From positions 1,240,001 to 1,304,000 of the forward strand of contig NW_020194554.1 in assembly GCF_002865645.1 (NCBI RefSeq): a stretch of 64,000 nucleotides of DNA, given 5' to 3'. Each line of letters starts with the position of its first letter. The first letter of the stretch is position 1. Positions 12,401 to 23,063 of the stretch are shown piece by piece. The notes under the pieces were generated by a model. That model was not told the DNA's origin. It made no database searches and saw nothing but the letters and a program-made list of their open reading frames with translations. Made by a program: the position numbers and the translations under genes. This stretch comes from Hyaloscypha bicolor E (taxonomy: Eukaryota > Ascomycota > Leotiomycetes > Helotiales > Hyaloscyphaceae).

Positions 12401-14132
12401 CAGCGACTCCCCAATGGTTGAAACACCCGAATCTCAACGGCCACTCAAAGAGCTCTCCAGTAATCCTCACGAGCGTGCTATCAAGAAGCAACGCGTGGAG
12501 ACAAGGGATGAAAGCTCACAGACCGCTCTGACTGCCGAGCAAATTGACAACATGTTGAAAAACAAGAGAAAGGATATCATAGTAGCCGAAGATGGGCAGA
12601 GGTCACCCCGCGGCACCACTATTCCAATGGTTATCAAGACCCGCAGGTCTCAGGAAAGTATCGGAAGTGTCGGCCGTGCCAGGGCCAAGATGGCAGACCC
12701 CGATTTTGTTCATGATACTGTTCCGCTAAAGAGACCTGGTAGCGCCGGTAGTGCCCGTAACAACTCGATCTCCAGCATTCACCCTCCATTGCCTACTGAT
12801 CACAAGGAGGTGATTGCTGCGGCCGCGCAACGTTCTGGCTCCTCCAGTGGTGGTCCTGGCAGTATGGGCCCTCCATTAATGACAGCATCTGCTTATAGAG
12901 CAGCCAACCCATCCTTTAGACCCAGGACGCCAAGTTCTCAAGCTCCCCAGAGTCCTTCCTCTTTGAGAGGAACTCCTACACCAAGAGCTGTACAGTCTTC
13001 TTCGACGACGGAAGTGAAATCACCACCCACTCTGAAGAGCAGATCGAGGGCTTCATCTCTCTCTTCATTTGCCTCGGAAGTGGATACTCGGTTCAATCTG
13101 AGACCTGGAATGATGCCACATGGTTTATCTTCTAACACCGATCCACGCATGATCAATGCTATCACACAGACGATGATTGGGGAGTATCTCTGGAAGTACA
13201 CGAGAAAGGCTGGCCGTGGAACGATGTCGGAAAATCGACACCGCCGCTACTTCTGGGTTCACCCATATACTAGGACTCTTTACTGGAGTGACCGGGATCC
13301 ATCATCGGCAGGTCGGGCTGAGTTGAAGGCAAAGAGCGTCCCGATTGAAGCTGTCAGAGTGGTCACCGATGACAACCCAATGCCCCCCGGTTTACATCGC
13401 AAGAGTTTGGTTATCATGACTCCTGGCCGGTCAGTCAAATTCACTGCAACTACCGGACAACGCCACGAGACGTGGTTCAATGCTCTTTCGTACCTACTGC
13501 TGCGGACTGGAGAGGATGCTGTCGGTGATACAAATGATGTTGCTAATGGTGCCTTGACCTCCGAAGATGTTGCAGAATTCAACCCTGGATTTGGGGACAA
13601 CACCACGCGTCAAGGTCCCAGTTCCCTATCCTCATACAACAGCCGTACGACGCGTAACGAATCTCGAGAACGCAAGTCTTCTCGACTCTCAGCCCAGCCT
13701 CAGCTTACATCTACATCTTCTCGTCCTTCAGTTGGAACCTTTTCGAGATTCAGCAGTTATTGGAAACCCGGGAAAGAAGAGCAGGTGGGAAGTTTCTCCA
13801 GTAGAAAGAGCAGACACAGTGTTAACGGCACTGGGAGCATCTATGAGGCTAGCGAGGTCCACGATAGTGCGGAGGATCTTAGGGAATTGATTGAGAAGCA
13901 AGACAGGGAGTCTGACAAGTTAGAGAATGTTAGAGCCTGTTGTGACGGTAAGTCAATCGGGTAGCTTTCTTAATTCTGGACTCTGCTAAGGATCTCAGGC
14001 AAACACGATGTCGGCCATCTCCACAACTCCACCAAAGGGCGCCACTCCACGGTTGGAATAGCATCCGGATCTCAACGACCAGCGCCACCACGAAACAAGA
14101 GTAGGAACAGTTTAATGCGACGTACGGACTAA
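9436..14132 (+). CDS. apsA: Cortical nuclear-migration protein ApsA/Num1 (Mcp5-type PH domain)
   Basis: A large cell-cortex anchor that, in the Num1/ApsA/Mcp5 family, tethers dynein and mitochondria to the plasma membrane for nuclear positioning. The 1532-residue product has two predicted coiled-coil regions (about residues 55-120 and 200-390) and a long Ser/Pro/Thr-rich, disordered middle. A C-terminal PH domain lies at about residues 1230-1345 (starts IGEYLWKYTR, with RRYFWVHPYTRTLYW). Two short introns are inferred: 9901-9947, which joins the first coil to the second in frame, and 13948-13998, which replaces an early stop with a basic tail ending in RRTD. A Gly/Ala-rich patch lies near residue 509. 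The PH domain and overall design make the family assignment firm; the S. cerevisiae tandem repeats are absent, as expected for filamentous fungi. Confidence 0.93.
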
Positions 14133-14776
14133 ATATAGTCACCTACCTTCCCGATCATGGGACTCTCTTTACGAATGTTATGTCTTTCATTTGCTTCTCA
14201 AAACCAAAACCGCGATCTATAGAGAGCGAGTGTCACGGCCTTGATCATGCATGACCCGAACAATCACAATATCCATCTCGTTTTCTGTTTCCTTTTTGAG
14301 TAATGAATGAGTAGTGTCGAGGAGATAATGCATCGTACCATGACACCAGGTCACAGGAGGGGTGACTTTTCATTCTTGTATGATTCCGTATCTGGGTAAG
14401 GGATGGCCTTGATGATGAATACACGGGGCAGGGTTGTGTGGTCTTTAGTCCATAGTTGATGCAGGTAGGTATAAAGATATTCGAGATCTCGGAATCATTG
14501 CCTCTTGTGTGCTATAAATATGTGATTCAGTTCCCAATCCTCAAATACTATCGCCTGCCCAAATCCTTATTTCTTGTTGTCTTACCCTCCCCACCAGGTT
14601 GCACCGAACTTGTCTCAGTGATTCACCAACCCTCATCCAATCATCTCCCGCCTTGGAAATAAATCCCTCACTCAGGCTGCCCATATACTCCCTCGCCCCA
14701 CTTCTTCATCGGGCAATCTTACTTTCTTCCTCCTTCAATACAATATCTCATCTTGGCTCGAGCTCGAAAGCTAGAA
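14133..14776. other. Intergenic region upstream of the small Cys-rich gene
   Basis: The 3' region of apsA and the promoter and 5' leader of the gene starting at 14777. The stretch 14580-14760 is pyrimidine-rich, as fungal promoters often are. No other feature is seen. Confidence 0.4.
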
Positions 14777-15110
14777 ATGTGCACACAGACAACATACACC
14801 TACACCTCTTCTGACTGCGATTGCGAATACGTCCTCTTCGTAACCAACCTATTTCTTTGTCCCATGCCCGGAGATCCCTATTGCACTGGTCGGGAGCATG
14901 TTTCATGCTCCCGGCTCGCTCCCAGCTCTCTATCTCCCAAAGAAATATCTTGCTAATTCGTCGTAGGTCTGCTGCTCCAGGGCTAAATTTAGAGAGGGGA
15001 AGCTACCGAGTTGTAGAGGGGGCCCTGTGGTAAAGAGGTCTGAGATGATTGAGGGTGGGTGTTGGGGAAGCGATTGTTGGATGGAGGGGAGGAGGTGTGC
15101 TAAGGAGTAA
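14777..15110 (+). CDS. Small cysteine-rich protein with an introner-type intron
   Basis: Splicing out 14840-14966 joins two open exons into a 68-residue protein that starts MCTQTTYTYT and has nine cysteines (positions 2, 14, 16, 23, 24, 37, 53, 58, 65). The start resembles a loose group of short fungal hypothetical proteins beginning Met-Cys with a Tyr/Thr-rich segment and a Cys-x-Cys; I know no function for them. There is no signal peptide, so it is probably not a secreted effector. A possible second intron begins with GTAAGT at the stop region (about 15106 to 15165) and would give a slightly longer C terminus ending near 15191. The gene call rests mainly on the intron and the family-like start. 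Confidence 0.55.
14840..14966 (+). mobile_element. Introner-like element, second copy
   Basis: This 127-bp intron-like unit has a GTAACC donor, CTAATTCG near the end and a CGTAG acceptor. Inside are a 10-bp terminal inverted repeat (TATTTCTTTG with CAAAGAAATA) and a perfect 9-bp hairpin (GGGAGCATG with CATGCTCCC). It matches the cwc24 intron on the opposite strand from end to end. The host exons share no similarity, so the unit moved as an intron-sized piece. Confidence 0.75.
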
Positions 15111-15909
15111 GTAAAAAGGTGATGAGGTGAAGTGGTGGGTGAGTTGAATGCTGATGAGATGTATAGGATGAAGGTGAACGTTCAGGTTTAAGTTGGGGGT
15201 AAGGAGATTAAAACAGACTTGGGCTTGTGCTCGGAGTTCGCAAGTTGGCTTTTGGGATTCTGCATCGTTGGTTTGGATACCGTCTTAAAGTTCTCTTGGA
15301 GTAGGAGCCTGGAGTTTTGCTGATGGTTGAAGGGTGCGCTTTTTGCATGGAGTTTGGAACAATGAGTAAATTGACGTGAGGTTCTCGGGTGCTTTGCTCG
15401 AGATAAATTGCCGGGAATCTTAAGGAGAGTCATGGTTTAGATTGACAGTGCTTGTTATTACTCCAGATACTTTTGATAATCGCTATATTGGAAAGGATTG
15501 ATCAAATTAAATTAAAAGCAGCCAATAGCGAAAAAGAAAGCTACTGTCAGAGTGATGAAATAGAAACGAGCATTGAAAGGAGAAAAGAAGGAAGAGCTCA
15601 AACAGAGCACGCGCGAATAGGCCCTCGAGAGTGCACTCAGTTAGTTACACATGCGCCAAGTCACTAATTTTGGAGCTAGCGCCCCCTTTTTTGCTTCGCC
15701 TCTGAAGATTCAGTATTGAATTAATTTGAACCCCAGCACTAGGCATATCAGTATCTGGGACTACCAGAATACTTCAGAACTTTGGCTCACGCAAAAATGT
15801 AGAAACTCATAAGATTGTAGAGACTCGACTTTTTGGAAATGCAGCAACACAATCTATTTGTATTCTACTGAAACGCCCCAAGCACAAGCAAGCAGAAATC
15901 CCCTCACAG
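15111..15909. other. Intergenic, no confident gene
   Basis: A purine-rich stretch follows the Cys-rich gene. An 81-codon minus-strand ORF with a true ATG (15188-15433) resembles nothing I know and I do not call it. The right end holds the 3' region of zuotin. Confidence 0.35.
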
Positions 15910-17293
15910 TCACGCGAGGCCCTTCACATCGCTGTCCTTAATCTTTCCGGCACTCACCAACCGCTTAACCTCAGATGACCAAACCCCTTTGATCTCATCC
16001 GCGATCTTGAGGCCATTCAACTTTCCGGCCAACGCCGCAGTCTCATCAGCATCAATTTTGCCCTGCACCAGCTCAACGTCGTTCAACACAGCATCGATGA
16101 CCGAGGCTGGTGCAACTCCGCTAACGAAGTAGTTGGCATCCTTGACACTGCCTTTCAGAACACGTCTGTTCTTCTTGACTGCCGCCTTCGCTGCTTCCTT
16201 AGCCTTCTTTCCTTGTTCGCGTTCCGCCTTAGCCTTCTCCTCTGCTTCCTTTGCGGCTTTTGCCTCCGCTTCCTTCGCAGCCTTGGCATCGTCAAGGGCC
16301 TTCTTCTCAGCAGCTTCCTTGTCCAACCGCTTCTTATTCTTTGAAGCATTGGCTTCTTGACGGAATCTCTTGATACGCTCATCACCAGCCATGGCATCAT
16401 CAACCAGTCTTCTCAGGCGAGCAGAATCCTCGGTCTTCTTCTTCTTGCGGGCATTGTTGTTCTTTCGCTCCATGTGGCGCTTCTGATCACGGTTCTCGTT
16501 GTCATCAGGGACATCCTCATCCTGGTACTCGAAAGAGCGCCACGAATCAAAGTTATAGAAGAAGTTGTAGAATGTGTCGACATCCTCCTTGTTGCTTTTC
16601 TCATCTCCAAATTTGGGTACAGGCTGGACGCGGGAGAACCGGCCCTCGGATTTGAAAACGTTGCTCCACAACTTGTAATATTTACCCTCTTTAAGTTGCT
16701 TCTTAGTAGGAGGTTCAAGATCAGCATGTTCATCGACAGAATCAAATTGACGGCGCTTAACGGGATCGAGAAGGATTTCAGTAGCCTTCTGAATGCACTT
16801 GAAGAAGCTATCATCCTCGGTACTTCCAGCTGCAGCCTTCTTATCAGGGTGATGGCGGAGGACCTTCTTGCGGTGAGCACGCTTGATTTGTTCTTCGGTG
16901 GCTTTGTAGCGGTACTTTGATAGACCGAGGACGGCGTAGTGGTCTTGGCTCTGAACTGGGATTAGTAAACGCTATCTTCAGACAGATTCGACATCGCACC
17001 TTCCAGTCCTTAGCATCACGAGAGAGCATCATAGGATCCTCCGGCTCGCTGATCTCCCCAGAATCATCATCTTCAACTTTCTTGACATTTTCTTGAGCTT
17101 GAATACGGTCATCTTCAGAAAAGGTGCGCTTGTGACGGGCACGTCGAGCATGGGCGAGAAAGTGAGGTCCGACTGGCTCGATGCTGCGTTGTGTGGCAGC
17201 TGAGAGCTTGCCGATTGCTTTGAAATCTTTCTCACCAGACCAGGTCTCCGGGAGAACAGGCAATGGCAGGTTGACTTGAGTATGCGTGGCCAT
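15910..17293 (-). CDS. zuo1: Zuotin, ribosome-associated J-domain protein (Zuo1/DNAJC2)
   Basis: The J-protein half of the ribosome-associated complex, which with Ssz1 stimulates Ssb-type Hsp70 on nascent chains. The 444-residue product has an N-terminal Ssz1-binding type region and a J domain at about residues 100-170 (DHYAVLGLSKYR, then the HPD motif in LRHHPDKK). The zuotin homology region follows (YYKLWSNVF, FYNFDSWRSFEY), then a long Lys/Ala/Glu-rich charged helix (about residues 275-365) used for ribosome binding, and a small C-terminal helical domain. The single 49-bp intron (16951-16999) sits just before the J domain and uses a GTGCGA donor; removing it restores the J-domain start exactly. 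Confidence 0.95.
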
Positions 17294-17582
17294 GTTTGAC
17301 TATTCCCAAGAAATCGGAGTCAGTATGCTCTTTTGGGTATTCTCGGAGGCAAAGTGTTCCGGGAGCTGTTGCACATTGCTAAAAACTCAGAGATAAGTTG
17401 GAACTTGCCTATGACGATGATGGCAGATTGTTATAAATCTGCTGTTTTGTCCTGCTTTTCACTAGTAGGAAGAACGGGAGCCTCGGTCTGATCGTACTGA
17501 TCGGTGGCTGGTGAGTTACGAAGTTGTGGAGTTGGAAACACTTCTGACTTTTGGCGTTCTGCAGAGGCTCGTTCGGCTGCTA

Positions 17583-18236
17583 CTATTGCAAGATGCCTGT
17601 GGAAGACTGCAGGAACAGTGGTCTCTGGGGCAAGATATCCTCGGCTTTTCCTTTTCTATCGAGAAATCTTTTTCTTATAGCTTGGCCTTCGGGAGAGTCG
17701 ATAGAAGGACTGTCTGCTGGCGAGAGGTGAGAAGGCTTAAATGGGCAGTCCTTTCCTTTCTCAACAACCAATGCGAAGAGAGCTTTTGTACCGCCGGCGA
17801 GGTGAAGTTCTGCGAGTCGAGGATTGAGAGACTCGTCTCGTTTGACAGTTGACAGTCGATTCCAGAGTATGCTGACTGCGATCAACACCTTGTCCAAGAC
17901 GCAGTTGAGAGCTACTAGATCTGAGGGACGAGGTGGTAATCCTTTGCGTTTGTACTCGAGGACTCTGTGCCCTTCCTGTGCCAAAGCGCGAATAGTAGCG
18001 TGGGGCAATGGCAATGGCCTTCGCGGAGGAAGCGATAGAATAAGTTCGATGTGGAATCTTATTGTCTCCTCAATCCTTGTGTCTGCCTCTGCTTGTGATG
18101 TAGGGATTGAGACGTGGAGTTGATTTTGATCTTGTTCTGAAGTGCAAAAAAAAGTTAGCGTCGCTTCTTCCTTATCTCAGGTCACGTGAAGTTGATAAGG
18201 TTAACGGATCGGAATTTTGGGGGCAAACGACCGCAT
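17583..18236 (-). CDS. Unrecognised protein, about 194 residues
   Basis: A long open frame (17583-18136) has no in-frame ATG near its start. It is preceded by CTAAC, a T-rich tract and CAG, a clear intron end at 18137. A 31-nt first exon starting at the ATG at 18236 and ending before GTTAAC (intron 18137-18205) gives a 195-codon frame. The donor is weak, so the 5' end is uncertain. The product has a helical N-terminal half (ETIRFHIELILSL, then VALNCVLDKVLIAVSILWNR) and a polar C-terminal half. I do not recognise the family. It lies only 65 bp from the stop of the next gene upstream on the same strand. Confidence 0.5.
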
Positions 18237-18301
18237 AAAAGCATTCGAAGCATATCTTGGTCTTTTGAATCGAGAGCTACCTATCGAGCGAAACTGAAAG
18301 C

Positions 18302-20023
18302 TCACTCGCCTGCATCGCCTCCCGCATTCGTTCCGTCTACGGCGTCCTTCTCTAATTTTCTCGTGGTTTTAGCTATTGAGAGAAGGATTTCAGCCGCTGT
18401 CGCCCTTTCAAACTGGTCAATCCGTTCTCTCCGTTCCCTATTCGAAGCAATCGCTGCCTCGATCGCCGCTGCTTCCTCGTGCTCACGGCCCTTCTCGCCT
18501 GCCTGCCTCTGCCTCTTATTGAGCTTCTTACGGGCAGCCTTGGATAGCGTCTTTGGGGGATCTGGAGTTGTGACCTTGGGCGTGGTGTCTACTTGAAAAT
18601 CGATACTAGGTATGTCCGATGTTTCCTGAGGAGGTGCAACTTTTTTTACTTGTTCCGTTGTGCAAATTTTCGGTCTTGAGAATTCCTTCTGCCTTTTCTT
18701 TGGAGTTACCAAGTCCTCTCCAGTCGCTGGCTTGGTCGGAGATATAGTTGCTTTGACCGAATATGATTGTACCGGCCAGCTTTGAGCCTTTCGAGTCGCT
18801 GTCTTAGTGGAAGACCTAGTTGCTTCCGCCAAACTTGATTGTACATGCGAGCTTTGGATAGTCGGGGTTGAAATCTGAACTACAGTCCTTGGTAGGCCAG
18901 AAGTTGGGGTTGCTCTCGCCGTTACTTGTCGGTTCCAGCTTTGAATTTTCGGAATTGCAACCCTAACTACAGGTCGTGGCGTACCAGAAGACTTGGTTGC
19001 TCCAGCCGTATTCAACACCGCCCCAGGCTTTTGTACTTTTGTGTCCCCAGTTGTATTTCCTGGATCGATCGTGTCCTTTGTTCGTTGGGTGGAGAGTACT
19101 TGAGGGCGCTGCGTGTCGGCCCCCGAACTTACGTCTTCTCCTACTCGGTTGTTCACATTTACCGTTTCGCTATGACCTCCAACATGATAGTATGCTGTGA
19201 AATAGTCGACTTCATTACTGCGAGTCCCCATTTCGCAGCGATCCCTGTTGACCCGTTGTTCTTGTTGGCTAAATGGAAGTGAAAGACCCGCGCTCTCAGG
19301 AGCAATAGGATGAGGGAAATACTGGTCTGTTGTACATTCCTGGGTGTCCTTGCGCGAATGATCCTGTGGATGGTCATAGTGCCTTCTAGCAGGATATGCG
19401 GAAATGGGGTTGTCACCTCCACCACCGGTTCTGCTGGTGATCCTGGTCGTTGCTTGTTCAATACGCCTTTTGTCGTTGTCAGTTTCGAAAGTGGCTTTGG
19501 GACAGTGTACCAACCTCTGCTGTTGCAAATACGCCAAATCCATGCCATTGAGCGAGAGATATTCCAAGTGTTTTGCAGTTTCAAGGTCGAGATTGGCTTC
19601 TGTCGAATGTTGTCCCAACCTTTTCTCTTCCCAATAGGCAAGGTTCATGTGTTTGAGCCTGCCACAGTCCAAGGACTTTAGGATTTCTTGGGCGGTAGTG
19701 GCTTTTCTGGAATCTGCCAGCCCTGACTGCTGTACATGTACGAAATCCATACCTTCGAGCGAGAGATCTACCAAGGCTTTTGCAGGTACATGGTTGTCAG
19801 TGGTCTCCGTCGAAAGTGCCAAAATCTGCTCCTGTAATTGCACGTGGTCCATGCCTTCGAGCGAGAGGCTTTCTCCGACCTTTGTACTCTCACGGTCGCC
19901 GGTGGCTTCGGTAGGATGTACCAATCTCTGCTTCACTATATCCTCGAGATTCTCAACCATCAGCCTAGTATTGTCCAAAGCCTTTGCAATTTTTTCAATG
20001 TCGACTGAGTTTGCTTCAGGCAT
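18302..20023 (-). CDS. Unrecognised 573-residue protein with degenerate N-terminal repeats
   Basis: A single-exon ORF with a true ATG at 20023. The first 185 residues contain about five diverged repeats of roughly 35 residues, best seen as SLEGMDHVQLQEQ, SLEGMDFVHVQQSG and SLNGMDLAYLQQQ. The middle is low-complexity, Ser/Thr/Pro/Gln-rich with weak repetition (for example RPVVRVAIPKIQSW against RTVVQISTPTIQSS). The C-terminal 100 residues are Lys/Arg/Glu/Ala-rich and probably a charged helix (LSKAARKKLNKRQRQAGEKG). No signal peptide or membrane segment is visible. I do not recognise the family. It is divergent from mzm1 with a 193-bp gap. Confidence 0.7.
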   Translation of the reverse strand: MPEANSVDIEKIAKALDNTRLMVENLEDIVKQRLVHPTEATGDRESTKVGESLSLEGMDHVQLQEQILALSTETTDNHVPAKALVDLSLEGMDFVHVQQSGLADSRKATTAQEILKSLDCGRLKHMNLAYWEEKRLGQHSTEANLDLETAKHLEYLSLNGMDLAYLQQQRLVHCPKATFETDNDKRRIEQATTRITSRTGGGGDNPISAYPARRHYDHPQDHSRKDTQECTTDQYFPHPIAPESAGLSLPFSQQEQRVNRDRCEMGTRSNEVDYFTAYYHVGGHSETVNVNNRVGEDVSSGADTQRPQVLSTQRTKDTIDPGNTTGDTKVQKPGAVLNTAGATKSSGTPRPVVRVAIPKIQSWNRQVTARATPTSGLPRTVVQISTPTIQSSHVQSSLAEATRSSTKTATRKAQSWPVQSYSVKATISPTKPATGEDLVTPKKRQKEFSRPKICTTEQVKKVAPPQETSDIPSIDFQVDTTPKVTTPDPPKTLSKAARKKLNKRQRQAGEKGREHEEAAAIEAAIASNRERRERIDQFERATAAEILLSIAKTTRKLEKDAVDGTNAGGDAGE

Positions 20024-20216
20024 TCTGATCGATCTGGTATCAGGAGCTGTCAGTTCACATGTTCCTTTTCAAATTGAAGTTCTTACGTGTTTGCGTTCAC
20101 CTGTCAAATGTTTATCGTTTTTTGTTGGCAAGTGTGCTGGCTGAGCCATTTCAGAGATATATGTTAACGTATCACCATGCAGACGAAGAAGGACCAAGAG
20201 ATAGACGTAAACAGAA
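20024..20216. promoter_or_regulatory. Compact divergent promoter, repeat protein / mzm1
   Basis: Only 193 bp separate two outward-facing ATGs, so promoter elements must be shared or interleaved. Confidence 0.5.
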
Positions 20217-20691
20217 ATGGCACTAGCAGCATACCGGCACCTTCTGCGTTCAACGCGGATAGCCTTTCAAGGTTCGCTCCTTCCTTACACCTCCCTCCCC
20301 ACACTCACATGACCATATATTAACATTGCTTGGTGGAGGCGATGCGCAGGTCTTACACGCTGCACGGTTCCAAGCACGAGACGCCTTCCGAAAGAATGCA
20401 GCGATGCAACAAGGTGATCCGGCTTTGCGACCTGCCATCGCCCATGCGGAGGAGGTGGCGAAGATTTTGAGGGAGAATGTCGTGCAAGGGAAGAGGGTGG
20501 ATAGGGAGGGTGAGGAGAGATATAGTGAGTTATTCTTGTGCTTTCATCTCATGTGAGATGTGAGAATTGGGGGGCTAATGAGGATAGAATTGAGGATTCA
20601 TGAGCATACAGAACGGGGAGATAATGACACCGTGAAGATGCCGAACGGGCAAAAGGTCGTGATTGATGGCAAGAAATGCTCGGATCGGTAG
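20217..20691 (+). CDS. mzm1: Mitochondrial LYR-family protein Mzm1
   Basis: A small matrix chaperone of the LYR family that stabilises the Rieske protein before its insertion into complex III, and is also linked to mitochondrial zinc. Three exons give 114 residues. Exon 1 encodes [19 protein letters not shown] with the AYR form of the LYR motif and the conserved F. Exon 2 carries [16 protein letters not shown]. Exon 3 carries [18 protein letters not shown], the family's C-terminal signature. Introns are 20272-20338 and 20525-20587; phases agree throughout. The length is close to other Mzm1 proteins. Confidence 0.93.
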
Positions 20692-21394
20692 TACAAGATG
20701 GATCTCGAGGGAAAAGAAAAACCCTCGCTGTATCATATGGGCTTTAGATGTTGGGAGAGAGTTACTTGTACGATTACGCTCTAGATTGCGTGTGTAATAT
20801 GATCTACCCCTTCAAATCCTCGAATTCTCGCCGTTCAACCTTGAAGTGATTTCAGCCATGAGAAATTAAAGTGCTATTGAGCAGTGTAAGAATAGTTAAC
20901 AAGACAGGCTGCGGGTGGCACACTGCCAACTAAAAAAAATAGGCCAGGTCGTATATAATTAAAGCATTTTTCCGATGTCAACAAGCGACACATCTTGCAA
21001 GTAAGAGCCTTTAAAAGCGAGAACTAACTTGACACGCGGGCACGGATCCACTGTTATGGTAGATTCCGGGGAGTAGAACGTGGAACTTGTTGGTAGTGAT
21101 TAAGGCTTTGGTATATAACACTTTTGCTATTTTGAACCTTTTGATTTTACTTTGCCATAAGGCAAGGAGAATAAAGTGGGAGGTTGCTTTGTCAAAGTTA
21201 CATTATGCTTATCGAGTAACAAGAATTCAATACAGTAGCTCGAAGAAGCACAGTGCACATGCTTTTACAGCAGAGTGATAATGAAAGCCCAGGGTAATCA
21301 TTCAATTCATAATATACCTACGAACAAGTCATCGCCATGCCCAGACCGATTTCATCGTCGCCCAACGCCTTCCAATGCAAATGACCAATATCCA
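20692..21394. other. Convergent intergenic region
   Basis: AT-rich sequence between the ends of mzm1 and slt11. I see no gene or repeat. Confidence 0.45.
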
Positions 21395-22635
21395 TCAATT
21401 CCCAGCCAAGCTTGCATATTGAACATCATCTTGACCCGGTGGTGGGGCCACAGCAGCCATGCTAGCCAGATCGTCCTTCGGCGGAGGGTCAATAGCTCTT
21501 CGAGCGCCTCCAACCCCTCCTTGCGAACTCGAATCCGAAAAGGCAGACCGTCCTTCCCTCCCAGTAGCTATTCTCTCATCTTTGTCCATATTCCCAATGG
21601 GCCTCGGCCTCCCCCACTGAACTCTCAACGGACACCCAGCAATAACAGCTCTCCCCTTTAATGCTTCTGCAGCAGCCTCCGCCCCCTCTCTCGTAGCGTA
21701 GTTGATGAACGCACAATGTGACATATGCGAGCAGACTAGAGACCGGATCTTCCCATAAGGGGAAAAGAAGTCACGGATCTTGAATTCAGGCAAATCATCC
21801 TCCACGCCGGTAACAAATAATGAAGTGATGGATTGGTCTGCCGGCGGTAAGATATCTTGCGGTCCAGGAGGTAATTGTGCCGCACTCGGGAAAGCCCTTC
21901 CTCCTCTTGGCCCGCCCCTTCCACCCCGTAGAGTCGTTCCTCTCGAACTTGGCGCGCCTCTGTTATCTCTTGTTCGTATCGGACCGGGGCCGTTATTCGC
22001 CAACGCCATTGCACTCCCCGAGCTGTCTCCTTCAGCACCTTCTCCCTCGGCTGGTCCAATCCGTCTCTGCTTCTTGAAATACGGTTCACTGTTCGCTAGT
22101 CGTCGTAGGAGCTCTCTAGCTTTCTCGTCCGTCTTCTCATATGCCTCAACCCCTCCCCTCCCATCTTCAATCTCTTTCTCGTGCTCCTGTGCGTAATACT
22201 CTCGATTAACGGCGCTCTGAGGGCCAGGTGCTACCATTTTGAGCGCTGCATCGCGGACTACGATGGGGAGACCGAAGGACAAATCGAGCATACAACATTG
22301 GCAGCAGTTCTTGAGACGGGCGCACGTGAGACAGATGTTGGTACGTTTGCTTCGTGCTGTGCGGTCCGCTTTCCACTTGAATACCGTAAATGGTCGTGTG
22401 CAAATTTTGCATTCTGCAGATCAGTCAGCCAATGCTCACGTTAGGAAACGAAGCTGTCTTCTGGGTCTAAAGACTCTGTTTGAACAAAGGCGATCGCGAG
22501 GTACACACCTTCTCCGTAGTCTTGTTTGATCATCTGGACATATGGATTGTCTGGGAGACAGTTCTCGCAGACTGAAGGGAAGTCGGTGGTCTCCCAACCA
22601 GAGCGGTTGAGATCTTGCTTGATTTGAGGAGGCAT
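21395..22635 (-). CDS. slt11: Pre-mRNA splicing factor Slt11 (Ecm2/RBM22-like)
   Basis: A component of the activated spliceosome that contacts U6 and U2/U6 RNA. The 381-residue product has an N-terminal zinc-binding region with paired cysteines (CENC, CKIC, CLTCARLKNCCQCC) within about the first 85 residues. A helical linker follows, then an RRM at about residues 230-305 (SLFVTGVEDDL as RNP2; the RNP1-like strand reads HCAFINYATREGAEAA). The low-complexity C terminus follows WGRPRP. The 95-bp intron 22414-22508 interrupts the zinc region, and removing it restores DYGEGECKICTRPF. The gene is divergent from erg6. Confidence 0.94.
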
Positions 22636-23063
22636 CTTGGGCTATTTGAGCAGATATCGCCAACTGCGCGAAACTTCTTTGGGAGCCGCGACTGGGTGGT
22701 GTCTTGTGGATCGAGGATGAGGAGGGGTTGTGTTGTGGATGAACTCGTGAGGCTGTGAGGCGATAAATCGACGAAATTTCCAATCCACAGGTAGTCAAAG
22801 CCTTGCCTGCACGTGATTCATGATCAGTGATTGTTGATTAGCTGTTCGTATTCGTGTTGGATCCGCCAATAGGTTTCGAGGTCTCCACTAAAAAAGTGAC
22901 CCCTGAGTCGAGCGAGATTGTGCCTGCATCTCCAAACATACGGAAGTCCAAGAAGTCTACATAAATACCACCAGTTCCCCGGCCGCATCTACTCACCTAC
23001 AACTCACTCAATTCGATTCTCCTCTCTTCCAAATTTCTTCTCGAACCCTCTTCTCAACCAACA
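22636..23063. promoter_or_regulatory. Divergent promoter, slt11 / erg6
   Basis: These 428 bp lie between outward-facing start codons. The erg6 side has a CT-rich leader just before the ATG. No sterol-response site could be identified with confidence. Confidence 0.45.

Noticed and set aside
15188..15433. 81-codon minus-strand ORF with a true ATG
   Set aside because: No recognisable domain, no intron structure and basic low-complexity content; chance cannot be excluded.
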